Of a stretch of DNA of 64,000 nucleotides, positions 49,946 through 59,877 are shown piece after piece (positions within the stretch are counted from its first letter, which is position 1; each line of letters begins with the position of its first letter). The position numbers were made by a program, and so were the translations under genes. This DNA comes from Fulvia fulva (taxonomy: Eukaryota > Ascomycota > Dothideomycetes > Mycosphaerellales > Mycosphaerellaceae): contig NC_063012.1 in assembly GCF_020509005.1 (NCBI RefSeq), positions 7,254,001-7,318,000 on the forward strand, in the 5' to 3' direction. The notes below the pieces were generated by a model. That model did not search any database. It saw only the letters and a list, made by a program, of their open reading frames with translations, and was not told where the DNA came from.

Positions 49946-52096
49946 CTACTTGCTTTCCTCCTCTTGTGCAGCTTCATATACGCACCGTGCACACATGCAT
50001 TCCCCGCCCAGGGCGCCCCTCGCCCACTCCCTTCGCTCCTTGACCGGTAGATCGATATCGCAGTAATGGTTAACGACCTCTTCATCCTTCTTGATCCCAG
50101 CCTTCGACTTGGTGACTTTTTCGCCCCCTTTGCCAGTCCATGCAACGCGCTCCTTCCTCGTCCAGAATTTGATACTCCCACCCCACTCCCAACTAACATT
50201 CGGATCGCAGCTGTGGTTTGCAAGACACCACATAGGATGCACCGCACTGACTTCCGGCCCTCGGATTGCTCTGCCCCCTAGTCCAGAGAGGCGTGCTGAC
50301 GCGGTCCCACGGAATTTGGCGTATAATGTGTTGAACACCCAGACGTCGTATTGGTGGTTCGCGAAGATGTCAATGTCCATTTTCTCGAGCATATGGAACG
50401 GTAGGCGAACATTGTGTTCGAAGCTGAAAGGTAGTGTTAAGGGTGCCGTGCAGGATTCGGGGTCGTTAGGATTTGGATAGATGATCTTTTCGATTTGTGG
50501 GATTGGCGTGAAGTCGCCCCAGATGTACTTCGCTTCGTGGAGCTGAAGAGGGTGGACACCTTGCGTCTCGGCCATGGCTAAAGAGCGCAGCAGAAGGAGC
50601 GAATAAAGCGAATCTGCTGCCTGCGCGGGTGGGACGTCTTTCGCAATCGCTTCGATGTCTTTGTCGCATAAGGCCGGATGATAGCTTTCCATGGCTTCAT
50701 CGTAGCACCATTGGCTGCAGAAGACGACTTCGCATTCCGAACATGAGATGATTGCTTCACCTTCTTTGCTGTTCAGATCCGGCAGGTCAGCGCTGCAAGC
50801 ATCGCATAGCGCATCTTGTAGTTTGTTATTGGCGGTTAGCAAGCTGGTCTCGTTGAGTATCTCCTCGTTGGGGCCAATGTCTGTCTTGGCGAATACACCG
50901 AGCTGTGTTGAAACTTCTTCTGGACCTCCCCCCAGCGCTGGCAGGTCAACAGCGCGGACTTCGAGCTTGCTAGAAGCAATGCTCATCAGCTCATTAAGCT
51001 CGCCGAGCATGTTGATGCGATCTGGCTCGTAGCCATTCCACGGGTATTGCTCACGTCTGACCAAGCCACTATCCGGCCAGTCGCTCGGCGGTGAATCCAT
51101 ACTTAGCGCTTTGCCTTCCAGCTTGGCACCGGCGCGAAGGATGGCAATGTGAATGGAAGCCAGCTCTCTATCACCAGGATAGGTTCTAAGGGCCTGCTTT
51201 ACATAGGTCAACGCGCTTCTGAAGCAGCCGCAAAGCAAAAGGCTGCGTGTCAGGAGGCGGTATCTGGTCTGCGTCAGCTTTTTGCAAGTATGTGCAGTAA
51301 TGGTCGACTCACAGAATCAGGCGATAATGGCCTTTGAGCCATAGCACAAGCTCAACGTCCAGAGTCGGATCAAGCTCTGTAGGACTCGCGCTCTGCAGCT
51401 CTGCATCCATGGCTCGTCTGATGGTCGAAATCCGCTCTTCCAAAGGCTGGAGCTGTATCACGCCTTTCAGCGAGTCCGACGCTTCGTCATGGTATTCTTC
51501 TGCCTCATTATCAAGCGCATCAGATAGCAGCAAAGCCTTGTATGCAGCTCCCGAGGCCAGGTCAGGATACCCTAGTCCAAGAAAGTCTATGGCTTGGGCA
51601 AGGTAAAATGGCAGGCAGTATGGCTCACTCGCGAGCCGTATGAACGCCTCTTCCAATCTGCGTGCACGATATGCTCCGCTGAGGTTCGGCTAGTACAGCA
51701 ATCAGCCTACCTTCTTTGCCACAACACGCAGCCTAGAGACTGCTTGTAGCCAGTACACACCTCCGGATATGAGTTAGTGGACCGCAAACTACGGACCAGG
51801 CTCTCAGCAGGACTCAGGTCGGGTTGAGTCTTGGTCTCAGCTACGACGCTTTTCTCTGAGGGAGCAGCCGCCTTACCCGAAGATAATACCCCATTATGCG
51901 CACGCTCGCTCGTCTGTGGTGGATGAGAGGTCTCTGCACGTGATCCATTTGTGCCGTCCTTTCCTGCGGATTTGGTGGTGGCTGTTTTGGTGGGCTCTGA
52001 CAGCAGTAGCTTGTACGATGCAAGTGTCTGGTTGAGACGGTTCAAGGCATTGTCGACACTCTCAATGGAGGCCTTGTATTGGTCCATATCGAGCAT
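49946..52096 (-). CDS. TPR-MYND-SET domain protein (putative lysine methyltransferase)
   Basis: Three-exon model: 52096-51761, 51689-51313 and 51242-49946 (669 aa). The introns of 71 and 70 bp have GTGTGT...TAG and GTGAGT...CAG ends and keep the frame. Residues about 130-280 hold helical TPR-like repeats (AYKALLLSDAL, YVKQALRTYPGDRELASIHI). A MYND-like zinc cluster (CDAC...CSEC...CSQWC...C) lies at about 386-428. The split SET domain starts near 335 (GVFAKTDIGPNEEI) and contains the AdoMet-binding motif NHSCDPN at about 579-585. The catalytic-side motif NHYCDIDLPVKERRE and a post-SET CMCARC are near the C-terminus. The SMYD-like layout suggests methylation of histone or other lysines; the substrate is unknown. 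The start could be Met 52096 or 52087. It is the first gene beyond the RIPped block. Confidence 0.87.
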
Positions 52097-52270
52097 GTGT
52101 TTTGCTGGGTCATCACAATCCTGTTGCCAGTCACGTCCGAGGCGGTTGTGCCTGCAAAAACTTTCTTCGTGGTTGTGTTGCCAAGCCGGAAGGATCACCG
52201 CGCCAACAGGCGCAGGCGACGTTGATCGGATCTTGGAACGCCTTCTTCGATGACTCCGATGCACTATCAT

Positions 52271-52786
52271 TCAGCGTCGGCTCTCTGCAGCTCGTTTCTT
52301 GGAGGCGAACAGGTCGCTGCACGACATACGACTCAAGTGCCGGATACCCAGCAACATCTGCGATGACTTCTGAGTCACGCTGCCAGAGGCTGCCTCTGTG
52401 AGAGGAGCTCCTACTCGCCTGCGCCACGCCTGCGACGGCACACATCGCAGATGGAATCGCTCCCAGCTCGATGCGTTACGGAACCTTGACAAGGCGGTCG
52501 ACAAAGCCCGTCGCTGGCAGTGTGTATAGTCCGCGGGCATCGCGAGGGCGACGTACGCGCGACCGCCGGCGAACGAGAAAGATGAAGCATGTCCTTCACG
52601 TGTTAACCCGGCTTCCTGGATCTCCTCCCAAGTCACGATGCCAGGGCTGACTGGCACGCGTTTTACGGCTAGCTTGGCCTGGCAGGTCCGCGGACGCGGT
52701 CCTAGCACTAGCAGGATGGAGGAGGATGCGATACGGCAGCAACTGTCTGCTAGCTTGCTGTGCCTGCGCGCTCCATCGATGCCCAA
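52271..52786 (-). CDS. Uncharacterised open frame without an ATG
   Basis: About 170 codons open with protein-like composition, for example GIVTWEEIQEAGLTREGHAS, SFAGGRAYVALAMPADYTHC, WERFHLRCVPSQAWRRR, and the end DLFASKKRAAESRR. I do not recognise a family. There is no ATG before the conserved-looking part and no obvious upstream exon, so either a 5' exon was missed or the frame is a relic. It lies 175 bp upstream of the SET gene on the same strand. Overlapping frames on both strands look less like protein. Confidence 0.35.
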   Translation of the reverse strand: MGIDGARRHSKLADSCCRIASSSILLVLGPRPRTCQAKLAVKRVPVSPGIVTWEEIQEAGLTREGHASSFSFAGGRAYVALAMPADYTHCQRRALSTALSRFRNASSWERFHLRCVPSQAWRRRVGAPLTEAASGSVTQKSSQMLLGIRHLSRMSCSDLFASKKRAAESRR

Positions 52787-53274
52787 TAGTCCACGTTCCT
52801 ACTACAGTTCAATAGTCGGCACAGCCACAAGATAGGCTACGGAAATTGCACTTCGTCTCGAAGAACGACTCTACGTGACTTCGTGAGGACTGTGTTGGCG
52901 AGTCGAGATGGTCGTGCTAATGCAACCGACAAGCGCAAGTTACCGATCGTTGTTGTACCTCCCAAACCTGGTCACGCAGGTGGTCAAGAGATTCTGACGC
53001 CTCGTGTCAGATTAAGGTTTCGTGTCTTGGTGATCGACGATAAGCTATCTAGATGCTCGATGAATATTGTTGGAGCGGGGCTGAGGTCCGCTGGGCTGGC
53101 ATGCGAAGAGGATCGTCGGTTGTTAGCACGATATCGTTGTGCTATGAGAGTGAGCTGATATGGTAAGACGAACCACCACAGTATTGAAGCTGCACTAATC
53201 GATTTGTTGGTACAGTCTCCCATGTCTACTGCGATCAAACATCGCCAACGCAAAGAGGGTGTCTCAGTAAGTCA
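52787..53274. other. Intergenic stretch, no gene seen
   Basis: It has overlapping short frames on both strands (52883-53158 +, 52984-53253 -) without ATG-supported starts or domains. It is probably regulatory or untranslated sequence between genes. Confidence 0.4.
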
Positions 53275-53502
53275 TCAAGTCGTTGATACATAATATTCCA
53301 ATAGCTGGACGTCTTGCAATGCTAGCCAACCAGTGGCTTCATCTTCGTTGCTGACCTCCATGTACTTCATCCCCGAGGTTTCCTTCCCGCCACATTGTCG
53401 TCCTCCGCTGTATTCGTCATCCGTAACATTGCTGAGCGACGCGCCAACCAATGGTGTTGGACTGTCCGATAGTTGTACCTGAAATGTGTACAGCGTCGCC
53501 AT
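53275..53502 (-). CDS. Small hypothetical ORF, 75 aa
   Basis: It starts with a genuine ATG (53500-53502), MATLYTFQVQLSDSP, and ends QDVQLLEYYVSTT. It is acidic with a Gly/Ser-rich middle and has no recognisable domain, signal peptide or membrane segment. It lies about 190 bp downstream of the zinc-ribbon gene on the same strand. It could be a small gene or chance. Confidence 0.25.
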   Translation of the reverse strand: MATLYTFQVQLSDSPTPLVGASLSNVTDDEYSGGRQCGGKETSGMKYMEVSNEDEATGWLALQDVQLLEYYVSTT

Positions 53503-53694
53503 TGAATGTTCCAGACGTCCTTGTAGATCTTGTCACTCTTGATCGAGGATGTACTGGGCTAGTCTTTGACTGCTCCAGGTTGACTCAGTTAGTGCCAGGC
53601 ACAATTTTGGGTGTGATGTTGTATGGCAATCCATAGTTGATATGTGTGTAAGAAGTCGGCCTACTTGGCTTGTAGGCAACACTTCTGCTGCTCT

Positions 53695-54189
53695 TCAGCC
53701 CTTGTTCAGGCCAACCAGAGTGGCACAGCGGCCACAGTACCAGAGATTCAGACCATAAGATACCATGTTGGACTTTCCCGTCTTCAAGTCGACGCTGTTC
53801 GTTCGCTGGCATCTTGAACATCTAGCAGCGACTGGTGTCATGGGACTGATAGATGAGCTTCGGCTGTCGGATCCAGAAGAATCGTCGCTCGAGACGTAGA
53901 GTACGTTTTGCATTGGGTACGGCCGTGGTCGGCTCTTTGAATGGCCATGTGCTGCAGCAGTCTGCAGCGACATCAAGTTGGCGGACATCTTGGGCGCTGG
54001 CGACTCAAGCAGGTGCGAATCGAAGTCGGGAGAGGCCAGAAGAGGGTGCTCCGGATAGCAGTGGACGTCTTCGCTTGAGTTGAGCGAAGGCGAGCAGCAA
54101 GGTGTTTCGACAGAGTAGTGATTGTAGTTTGGCCGCACGACGGTAAAGTAGTCAAGACGGCGTTCGGCGTCGTTGTTGGTAGAGAACAT
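53695..54189 (-). CDS. Small protein with C-terminal zinc ribbon
   Basis: 164 aa, one exon, ATG at 54189. The first 120 residues are Ser/Pro-rich and probably disordered (SSDDSSGSDSRSSSISP). The C-terminus has two CxxC pairs, CSRCQRT at about 124-130 and WYCGRCATLVG at about 150-160, joined by a segment with GKSNMVSYGLN. This layout (RCxRC...GKSNMV.YG.N..YC.RCA) is familiar from conserved hypothetical proteins of Dothideomycetes. The pairs are likely to bind one zinc. The function is unknown; a protein- or nucleic-acid-binding role is inference only. It is intact, with normal codon use. Confidence 0.75.
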   Translation of the reverse strand: MFSTNNDAERRLDYFTVVRPNYNHYSVETPCCSPSLNSSEDVHCYPEHPLLASPDFDSHLLESPAPKMSANLMSLQTAAAHGHSKSRPRPYPMQNVLYVSSDDSSGSDSRSSSISPMTPVAARCSRCQRTNSVDLKTGKSNMVSYGLNLWYCGRCATLVGLNKG

Positions 54190-54840
54190 AGTCGTTACGA
54201 CATCTAAGATTGCGTAGGTGCTCTGTCGTCAGACTGTCGAAACACAGAAATGTGTGTAGGGTAGGTGATAGATAGAGGCTCATGAGGCGAGGCCCGGCAG
54301 CCGAGACTGCCAGAGATATATGAAGCGACATGGCCGGCAGACCACGCTTGGGCAATTCCCGGGCTCTGCTGTGGCCCGACAGCAGATTGCTACCGAGTGA
54401 CCAGATCGCAGCCGTTCTGGCCGTCAGCGCACCAAGTGGGAAGAGCTTTGCGTGCGAAACTGTCACGAACTTTCGATGACTGGCGACGGCGCCGATGGGG
54501 GACAGCAATGTCACAGCATGATCGTCTCTAGCGTGGGATCAACTGATTGGTCCTTCGACCTGCTCCCCGGCACATCTTGGCTGCTGAGCCACAGGTGGGT
54601 TGGTTTGCATGCTTTGACGTCTTGGCCGATCGGTGGCTCAGGAATGCCCTACGTCTTTCGATCTGGGCCGACGGCTCTCCTGATTACCACTCCATCTGCT
54701 GCTGATGTGCAAAGACACCATCTTCCGCCATGCTGCCGCACTGTCCGGCCGAGATCGACTGCCGCCAACTACGGCGCAGGTTCACTAGTAGGCTGTTACA
54801 TGCTCGCAGCTACACAACCAACCTGGACTTATGCACGCCT
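54190..54840. other. Upstream region of the zinc-ribbon gene
   Basis: It probably holds its promoter and 5' leader. Open frames on both strands (54152-54514 -, 54452-54883 +) lack domains and look like chance. Confidence 0.4.
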
Positions 54841-54844
54841 GGGA

Positions 54845-55440
54845 AATATTCGTAATAAAGGTCGACGAATATTGCTACGGTAGTACGCCGCGTCCCGGTA
54901 GTAAAATTTGTCGCGGTCTTGTCGCCCGGGATAGACGGCAAATTGCGCCCGTGTTTCTTCGCTACGCCGCGCCGGGTAGGCCCGCCGTACGCACGCCGAA
55001 AACCGAGAATTTGAGAGAGAGAGAGGCAGTATCTCGAATAACCCGTCCCCTCCGAGAGTCTTCGACCGCCTCCTTCGTACGATATCCCGAGATTTGGTGT
55101 CTCGCTCTAGATTCGTAGCGAGAGCGCTCGCTTTGTACGGCCGTCGTTGTCCGAAGAGAGTCCGCCGCCTTCTCTCTTCTTTCGAGCAGTTCCGAGTGTC
55201 TTCGTTAATAGATATCCGGGCGTATCCTCTCTTCTCCTCTCTTCTCTTCCCAACTTCTTCGTACCGTACCCTAGGTTACCCGTCGCGTTATAGGTTTCGA
55301 ATAGGCGTCGCTTTTCGTGTTTACGGCTAAGCCGCGATTCGAGAGGGGGGTTCGAGTTCGAGAGGGAGAGTCTTAGTTTCTCTTCGTCGTAGCGAAGGTA
55401 CTTACGTCGTCCGCCGCGTGAAGGCGCTCTCCGTAGGACG
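54845..55440. repeat. CpG-rich, CA/TG-poor block, possible RIPped repeat relic
   Basis: It stands out from its surroundings: many CG dinucleotides, very few CA and fewer TG than expected, with CT-rich runs (CCTCTCTTCTCCTC near 55218). This resembles the dinucleotide profile of the RIPped elements at the left of the window but is milder. No coding domain, terminal repeat or target duplication is visible. It may be a solo LTR or an old DNA-transposon fragment. Confidence 0.35.
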
Positions 55441-55895
55441 ACTGGTCCGAAGCTGAGTTGCTGACTTGCGTATCCCGGAGAGTCTGGAACGATCTATTTG
55501 AGTTCCTGTCAACGGCATTGACTTTCACATGTTTGACAGTTCTTTCAAGGTTGATCACAGTGGACCGCCCGACCAAAATCTCCATCAGGGCCAAACAGCG
55601 CCATCTCCAGGCCATCGAAACTATATTAATCTGCTCAAATTGATTGAAGTGTCCAGAACAAGAGACAGCAAGTATCAAGGCCCAGAACGTCTTCGAGCAG
55701 ACCCCCGGCCCAAGCAGCCTGCTGGTCGTCGTTTCGACAACGTCCCGTGTAGCCACACTGCTGTCATTGTCTGGAACGGCGTGCATCATTCTGCGCAGAC
55801 AAGGAGACGTGAGCAGAGCAGAAGCTAGGTACAATGAGCCTTATCGCAAGCGCCTGGCTCATCGGCCTGTAGTCTCGACCTCGATCACATACTAC

Positions 55896-56102
55896 CTAGG
55901 CCCCAGGAAATGTGGCAATACCGAGCAAGTCCAGCCTCTCCTGCGACATCTCATACTTGGCATCTTCATCTCTTGCCGACTCCATCTCCAGCGGGTTTAG
56001 ATACCACCTGCGACGATAGCGAGGGAGAGGCCCTGCGAAGTACGATCTGCGACGAGCAGCAGCTTTTTCGCGCTCGTGTGACTGGATCACAAGCTTAGCC
56101 AT
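55896..56102 (-). CDS. Small hypothetical ORF, 68 aa
   Basis: It starts at an ATG at 56102 (MAKLVIQSHEREKAAARRRS) and ends near LLGIATFPGA. It is strongly basic at first, then acidic. It has no known domain, and an upstream exon is possible. The rest of 55441-56375 shows nothing convincing. Confidence 0.25.
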   Translation of the reverse strand: MAKLVIQSHEREKAAARRRSYFAGPLPRYRRRWYLNPLEMESARDEDAKYEMSQERLDLLGIATFPGA

Positions 56103-56375
56103 CACTCTTGTATTACCTCCATCGGCCGGAAAGCAGTAACTCGTCTGGGTCCACTGAAGTTGCTCTGCACAGGCCCCTCCGAGCTGCTGACTTTTGCCAT
56201 CACTTTGTGCCAAGACTCGCGAACTCGTCAAGCACGACCAAACCACTCTTTCTTGAATACATGTAGCTGTCGTCAACACCAAGTCGCATTCCAAAAGCCC
56301 CCATCCAGAGCCACCACCATACGCAATGCAGAGTCAAGACATGCTCTTCAAACCGTCGCCAGAGCTCGTCTCGAC

Positions 56376-56849
56376 ATGTACGAGCCTGCTCGAAGCGGCT
56401 TCACTTTCGATTCTTACGCATCGTTCATTGCAGAGCCTGGACTACTCGACTCTGTCGGCTCACACGCAACAACGCCGTTCCGATCTGGCCTTAAGCAACG
56501 GGCTGTCATAGTCAACAGCAGATCCGCCGCGACAGATCGAGCACGAGCTACTTGTTGTGCAGACAGTCATTTGGCCGACTTCAGCAAGCTCGGTGCTTAT
56601 CGACGAGCAGTAATCGACTTCAAGCAGCAAAAGGAATGGCTGACATTGTCCGTGGGCGCCAGAGATTGTATCATCGGGCCAAATGACACCAGATGTGTAG
56701 CAAGCTCAGGCAGGCTAAGGGAGATTGGGTTGGGTATTTGGTCGATGAGGCTTGATCCTGATACTGTTGACACGCCAGAGCATAGCCCGACAGCACGTAC
56801 TGAAGCTTTCGCGTCAGTACTACTAGCGAGGGTGCTTTCCGCGGACTGA
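56376..56849 (+). CDS. Hypothetical ORF, 157 aa
   Basis: Open from an ATG at 56376 (MYEPARSGFTFDSYASF) to a stop at 56849. The frame is open further upstream to 56160 without an ATG. No family is recognised and no membrane segment is clear. It sits upstream of the F-box-like array on the same strand but shares no motif with it. Confidence 0.3.
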   Translation: MYEPARSGFTFDSYASFIAEPGLLDSVGSHATTPFRSGLKQRAVIVNSRSAATDRARATCCADSHLADFSKLGAYRRAVIDFKQQKEWLTLSVGARDCIIGPNDTRCVASSGRLREIGLGIWSMRLDPDTVDTPEHSPTARTEAFASVLLARVLSAD

Positions 56850-57047
56850 AGTCTCATGTAACGGGCGGTGTTGCGACTGTAAAGCACTCGTTCACTTCAG
56901 ATTGCTGGTCGTTCGCATATGCAGTGACGGCTTCAGATTATGAAGATTCTCTTCCTTCATGCACTCTTTACATCTTCGTCACAAATGAACACGCCTACAC
57001 CACGATCACTCAACACACCAATCTCACCACCATCAAACACATCCGAC

Positions 57048-57548
57048 ATGCCCACCGCTGACTCCACTGAGTTCAGTGTGAGACCAGCACGCTCCTAATG
57101 TCGCTGGTCCTTACTTGCCATATTGCAGACCTCCACGTCTGAGCAACCACAGAGTCACTTCCTCAGCATCCCACCAGAAGTCCGTCTTCACATCTATGAG
57201 CACGTCCTCGAAAATTTCTCGATCAACGATCTACCCACTCCAGCATCCAGTCAAGAGCCAGCCCTCCTGAACGTCTGCAGGCTCATGCGGGGAGAAAGCG
57301 TCTACATCTTCAATGCACGCTTGACCGATATCCTCGACGAGCGGCGTGCTGCTCAATCCGCCGTGAGGTCATATGCGGAAGAAGTAAAAGCCGCGCTCGA
57401 CGATGGCAACATCCTCAACATCGTTACCAGACTCGAGATCCGTGACGCATTGAACCTTTTCCAGTCCACCAGCCAATACCTTGACGATACTCGCGATACC
57501 GTCGAGTGCTTCCGCAGCAGGCTGAGGAAGGAGGGATCTCGAGTCTGA
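57048..57548 (+). CDS. Small F-box-like protein, array copy 1
   Basis: Two exons, 57048-57077 and 57129-57548, with a 51-bp intron (GTGAGA...GCAG), 149 aa. The first exon codes for only ten residues. The domain starts SHFLSIPPEVRLHIYEHVLENF, followed by ALLNVCRLMRGESVYIFNARL, the pattern of fungal F-box-like proteins (LPPE.R..IY..V, L..VCR..R.E....F). The C-terminal half is helical and ends RLRKEGSRV. Three related copies follow within 2.2 kb, all with a tiny first exon and the ending (R/K)EG(F/S)RV or similar. F-box proteins link substrates to SCF ubiquitin ligases, but this copy is short and lacks a substrate domain, so that role is unproven. Confidence 0.7.
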
Positions 57549-57741
57549 CGCTATGGCGTAGCACATCACAGGCAAGACGGATACTCGATTGCGAGTGAAG
57601 GTGATGGGACCTTCGCTTTCATAAGCACATGCGACGCCAAGTCGGATTTCCAAGCACATCTTTCCGCCACAAAAGAGTTTCTCTCTGTACTCAATCCCGT
57701 CATCCACCGTCCATATCACGCAGACAAGCCCAAACGCCACC

Positions 57742-58228
57742 ATGACAACTAACCCAAAGACTGTAGGTTTCCACCATATAAAACAACACTGGCCGACACT
57801 GACTAATAATGCAGACCAGAACGATCATAACCCAGTGACCACTACGCGTCGATTTCCTCACCATCCCACCCGAACTGCGACTCGAGATCTACAAGCTTGT
57901 CTTCGCCGACTTCAACATCGACGATCCTTGGGACAGTATCAAGCCCCCTCTCCTTCGCGTCTGTACTGTCGTGCGAACAGAGTGCGTAGGGTTCTTCGAC
58001 AAGCGACTGTCAGCGATCTCCAGCGAGAGGGACCTCCTAATGCAGGCTGCACTTGCACATTATGAGACAAGAATTGATGTTTTCGAGCAGAGCCACAGCG
58101 ACCATGATCTCGCGGAGATGATGCGCGTTTGTGAACACGTCCGCGTGCTTGATCATGACTGGCACGCCACCCGTGGTGTCGTGGTACGCGAGCGCCGCAA
58201 GCTGAGGCTGCAGAGATTTCGAGTATGA
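57742..58228 (+). pseudogene. F-box-like protein, array copy 2, with one in-frame stop
   Basis: Paralogue of copy 1: exon 1 57742-57762 (MTTNPKT), a 52-bp intron (GTAGGT...GCAG), exon 2 57815-58228. A TGA at 57836-57838 lies eight codons into exon 2, before the domain DFLTIPPELRLEIYKLVFADF. The rest is open to FRV-stop. The frame is otherwise intact (144 codons). A later 3' splice site (after 57888) would skip the stop but would also remove the start of the domain. It is probably a recent pseudogene, unless a sequencing error or unusual splicing explains it. Confidence 0.6.
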
Positions 58229-58392
58229 GCCGGAAGTGTCCTGGGCGGCAGACCCAAATGGTCGCTGGATTATTCGCTAAATAGTAATGGCGATTTCAGC
58301 CTCATACTCACGCTAGTGCCCCAAGCCACTATCTGTCTTTCAATCCGCGCGTCTTGACTCTTCACCACACTCGCCGTCATCATCAAGCAGTC

Positions 58393-58894
58393 ATGGCTCC
58401 TGACACGCCCATTACCACTCAGCATGAGGTATGAGACATCTCTCACATCATACTCACAACCTGCGTGCTGAAGTGTCCCAAGTCTTCCACCACATCACCA
58501 AAACGCAACCACATTACCAGACTGCCACCAGAGATTCGCATCGACATCCACGAGCTCGCCCTGTCCGACTTGAACGTGGTCTGCGGCTACGGCTACTACT
58601 AGACAACGGAACCGCGGTCCCTCTTGCAAGTCTGCAAACGCATTCTAGTCGAAAGAATCCCGATCTTCAACAAGCGCGACCCGCCAAAATCATCGATTGG
58701 GAGGGTAGATTGACGGCTGCCAATTCACTCATTGGTTCCCACAAAAGAGCGCTCTTGGAGCATCCGACGATTGATAAGGATCAATTGATGGAAGCGGAGG
58801 CCCGGGTCGGTGCATACAAAGACCGCCTTGAAGATATCCAATAAAGGGCAGCAAGGGAGCGGCTCTGCTGAGGCGAGAAGGCTTTCGAGTCTGA
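58393..58894 (+). pseudogene. F-box-like protein, array copy 3, degenerate
   Basis: Exon 1 58393-58428 (MAPDTPITTQHE) and a GTATGA donor are present. Exon 2 begins about 58475 and reads ITRLPPEIRIDIHELALSDL, then a TAG at 58600-58602. It continues SLLQVCKRILVERIPIFNKR, and then the frame changes near 58675 (IIDWEGRLTAANSLIG) and again near 58840, before the family ending RREGFRV-stop at 58894. One stop and two frameshifts make it a clear pseudogene. Confidence 0.75.
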
Positions 58895-59178
58895 AAAGTC
58901 ACTCGAGCGCGGCGCCAGTGCAGAACTTCGAGGCTCGAACGGGGTCGAATCCGAGTCTGGTTGGTGGTAGACAGAGCTAGTTTCCAAGGCCTTTGCTGGC
59001 TAGAAGCGCACGTGCCGCATGCTTCACTTGCGTTAGCACATGCCCGTATCAGCTTTAAGTGCAAGCTTCTCTTCCGAAGACTCCATTCTTGTTCATTCTA
59101 CACACTTCTTATCTCTCCACGACACAGACACTATCTCTTATTCTCACCAACAATACAACCGCACACCACTCATCCATC

Positions 59179-59688
59179 ATGGCCCGCACGAGACAGACCC
59201 GCAAGAAGCTGAAGGTGTGTCTTGCGCCCATCGAAAGGCGGTTGCGATGCGGGTACTGACCACCAAGACAGACTGTGACAGAACTTCCACCTAAGAAGTG
59301 TCAATTCTTCACCCTACCACCAGAACTCCGACTCGAAGTCTACAAGCTCGTCCTCGCCGATTTCACGATCGACCCCTCCGAACGAAAGCTTAGAGAACTG
59401 CCACTTGTGCAAGTCAATGTAGCCATTCGCGAGGAGAGCGTGGGAATTTTCAACAAGCGCCTATCAGCTATACTTGACGAGCGATGGGCGGACTTGACTG
59501 ATGCACAGCTGGAATCTGAGAGCTGTAAGCAGCGGTACGATCTCGGGCTGGGCTCTCGGCGTGCAGGGCTCCGTCGCTGGACTGCTGCAATGGACCGCTG
59601 CAACCACATCATGGATAGCATTGAGCGCGACCAGATCGCGGTCAAGATTGAACGCAAGAAGCTGCGAAAGGAGGGGTTTCGGGTCTGA
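59179..59688 (+). CDS. Small F-box-like protein, array copy 4
   Basis: Two exons, 59179-59214 and 59272-59688, with a 57-bp intron (GTGTGT...ACAG), 150 aa. A basic N-terminus (RTRQTRKKLK) leads to CQFFTLPPELRLEVYKLVLADFTID, then VQVNVAIREESVGIFNKRLSAIL, and a helical C-terminal half ending KKLRKEGFRV. It is the best-preserved copy beside copy 1. The function is inferred only from the F-box-like pattern. It is convergent with the DUF3431 gene: only 189 bp separate the two stop codons. Confidence 0.72.
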
Positions 59689-59877
59689 TATATGGTGCAT
59701 TGGGCTGCGTAGTGAAGGCCGGGATCGGAGGGTCATGGTAATGTTGTCGGCGCTTTACGCGGAGAATAACAGTCCGTGGGCATTGAAAGCGGCGGTGATG
59801 GTCGGCCATATCGAGTCCAAGCAGCGAGTGGTCCGGGAAGTTGAGGGCGTGCCAAGCATACTTCTCATGTGATCTGC

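Noticed and set aside
49719..50066. 115-aa forward ORF
   Set aside because: Overlaps the 3' end of the well-supported SET gene on the other strand and has no domain.
51951..52253. Forward ORFs opposite SET exon 1 and its upstream region
   Set aside because: Shadow frames; the reverse strand has spliced continuity and protein-like sequence.
55373..55834. 153-aa reverse ORF with a hydrophobic middle
   Set aside because: Starts at a TTG, runs into the CA/TG-poor block, and matches no family I know.
58915..58960. tRNA-like T-loop (GGGTCGAATCC)
   Set aside because: No acceptor stem, D arm or anticodon arm can be formed around it.
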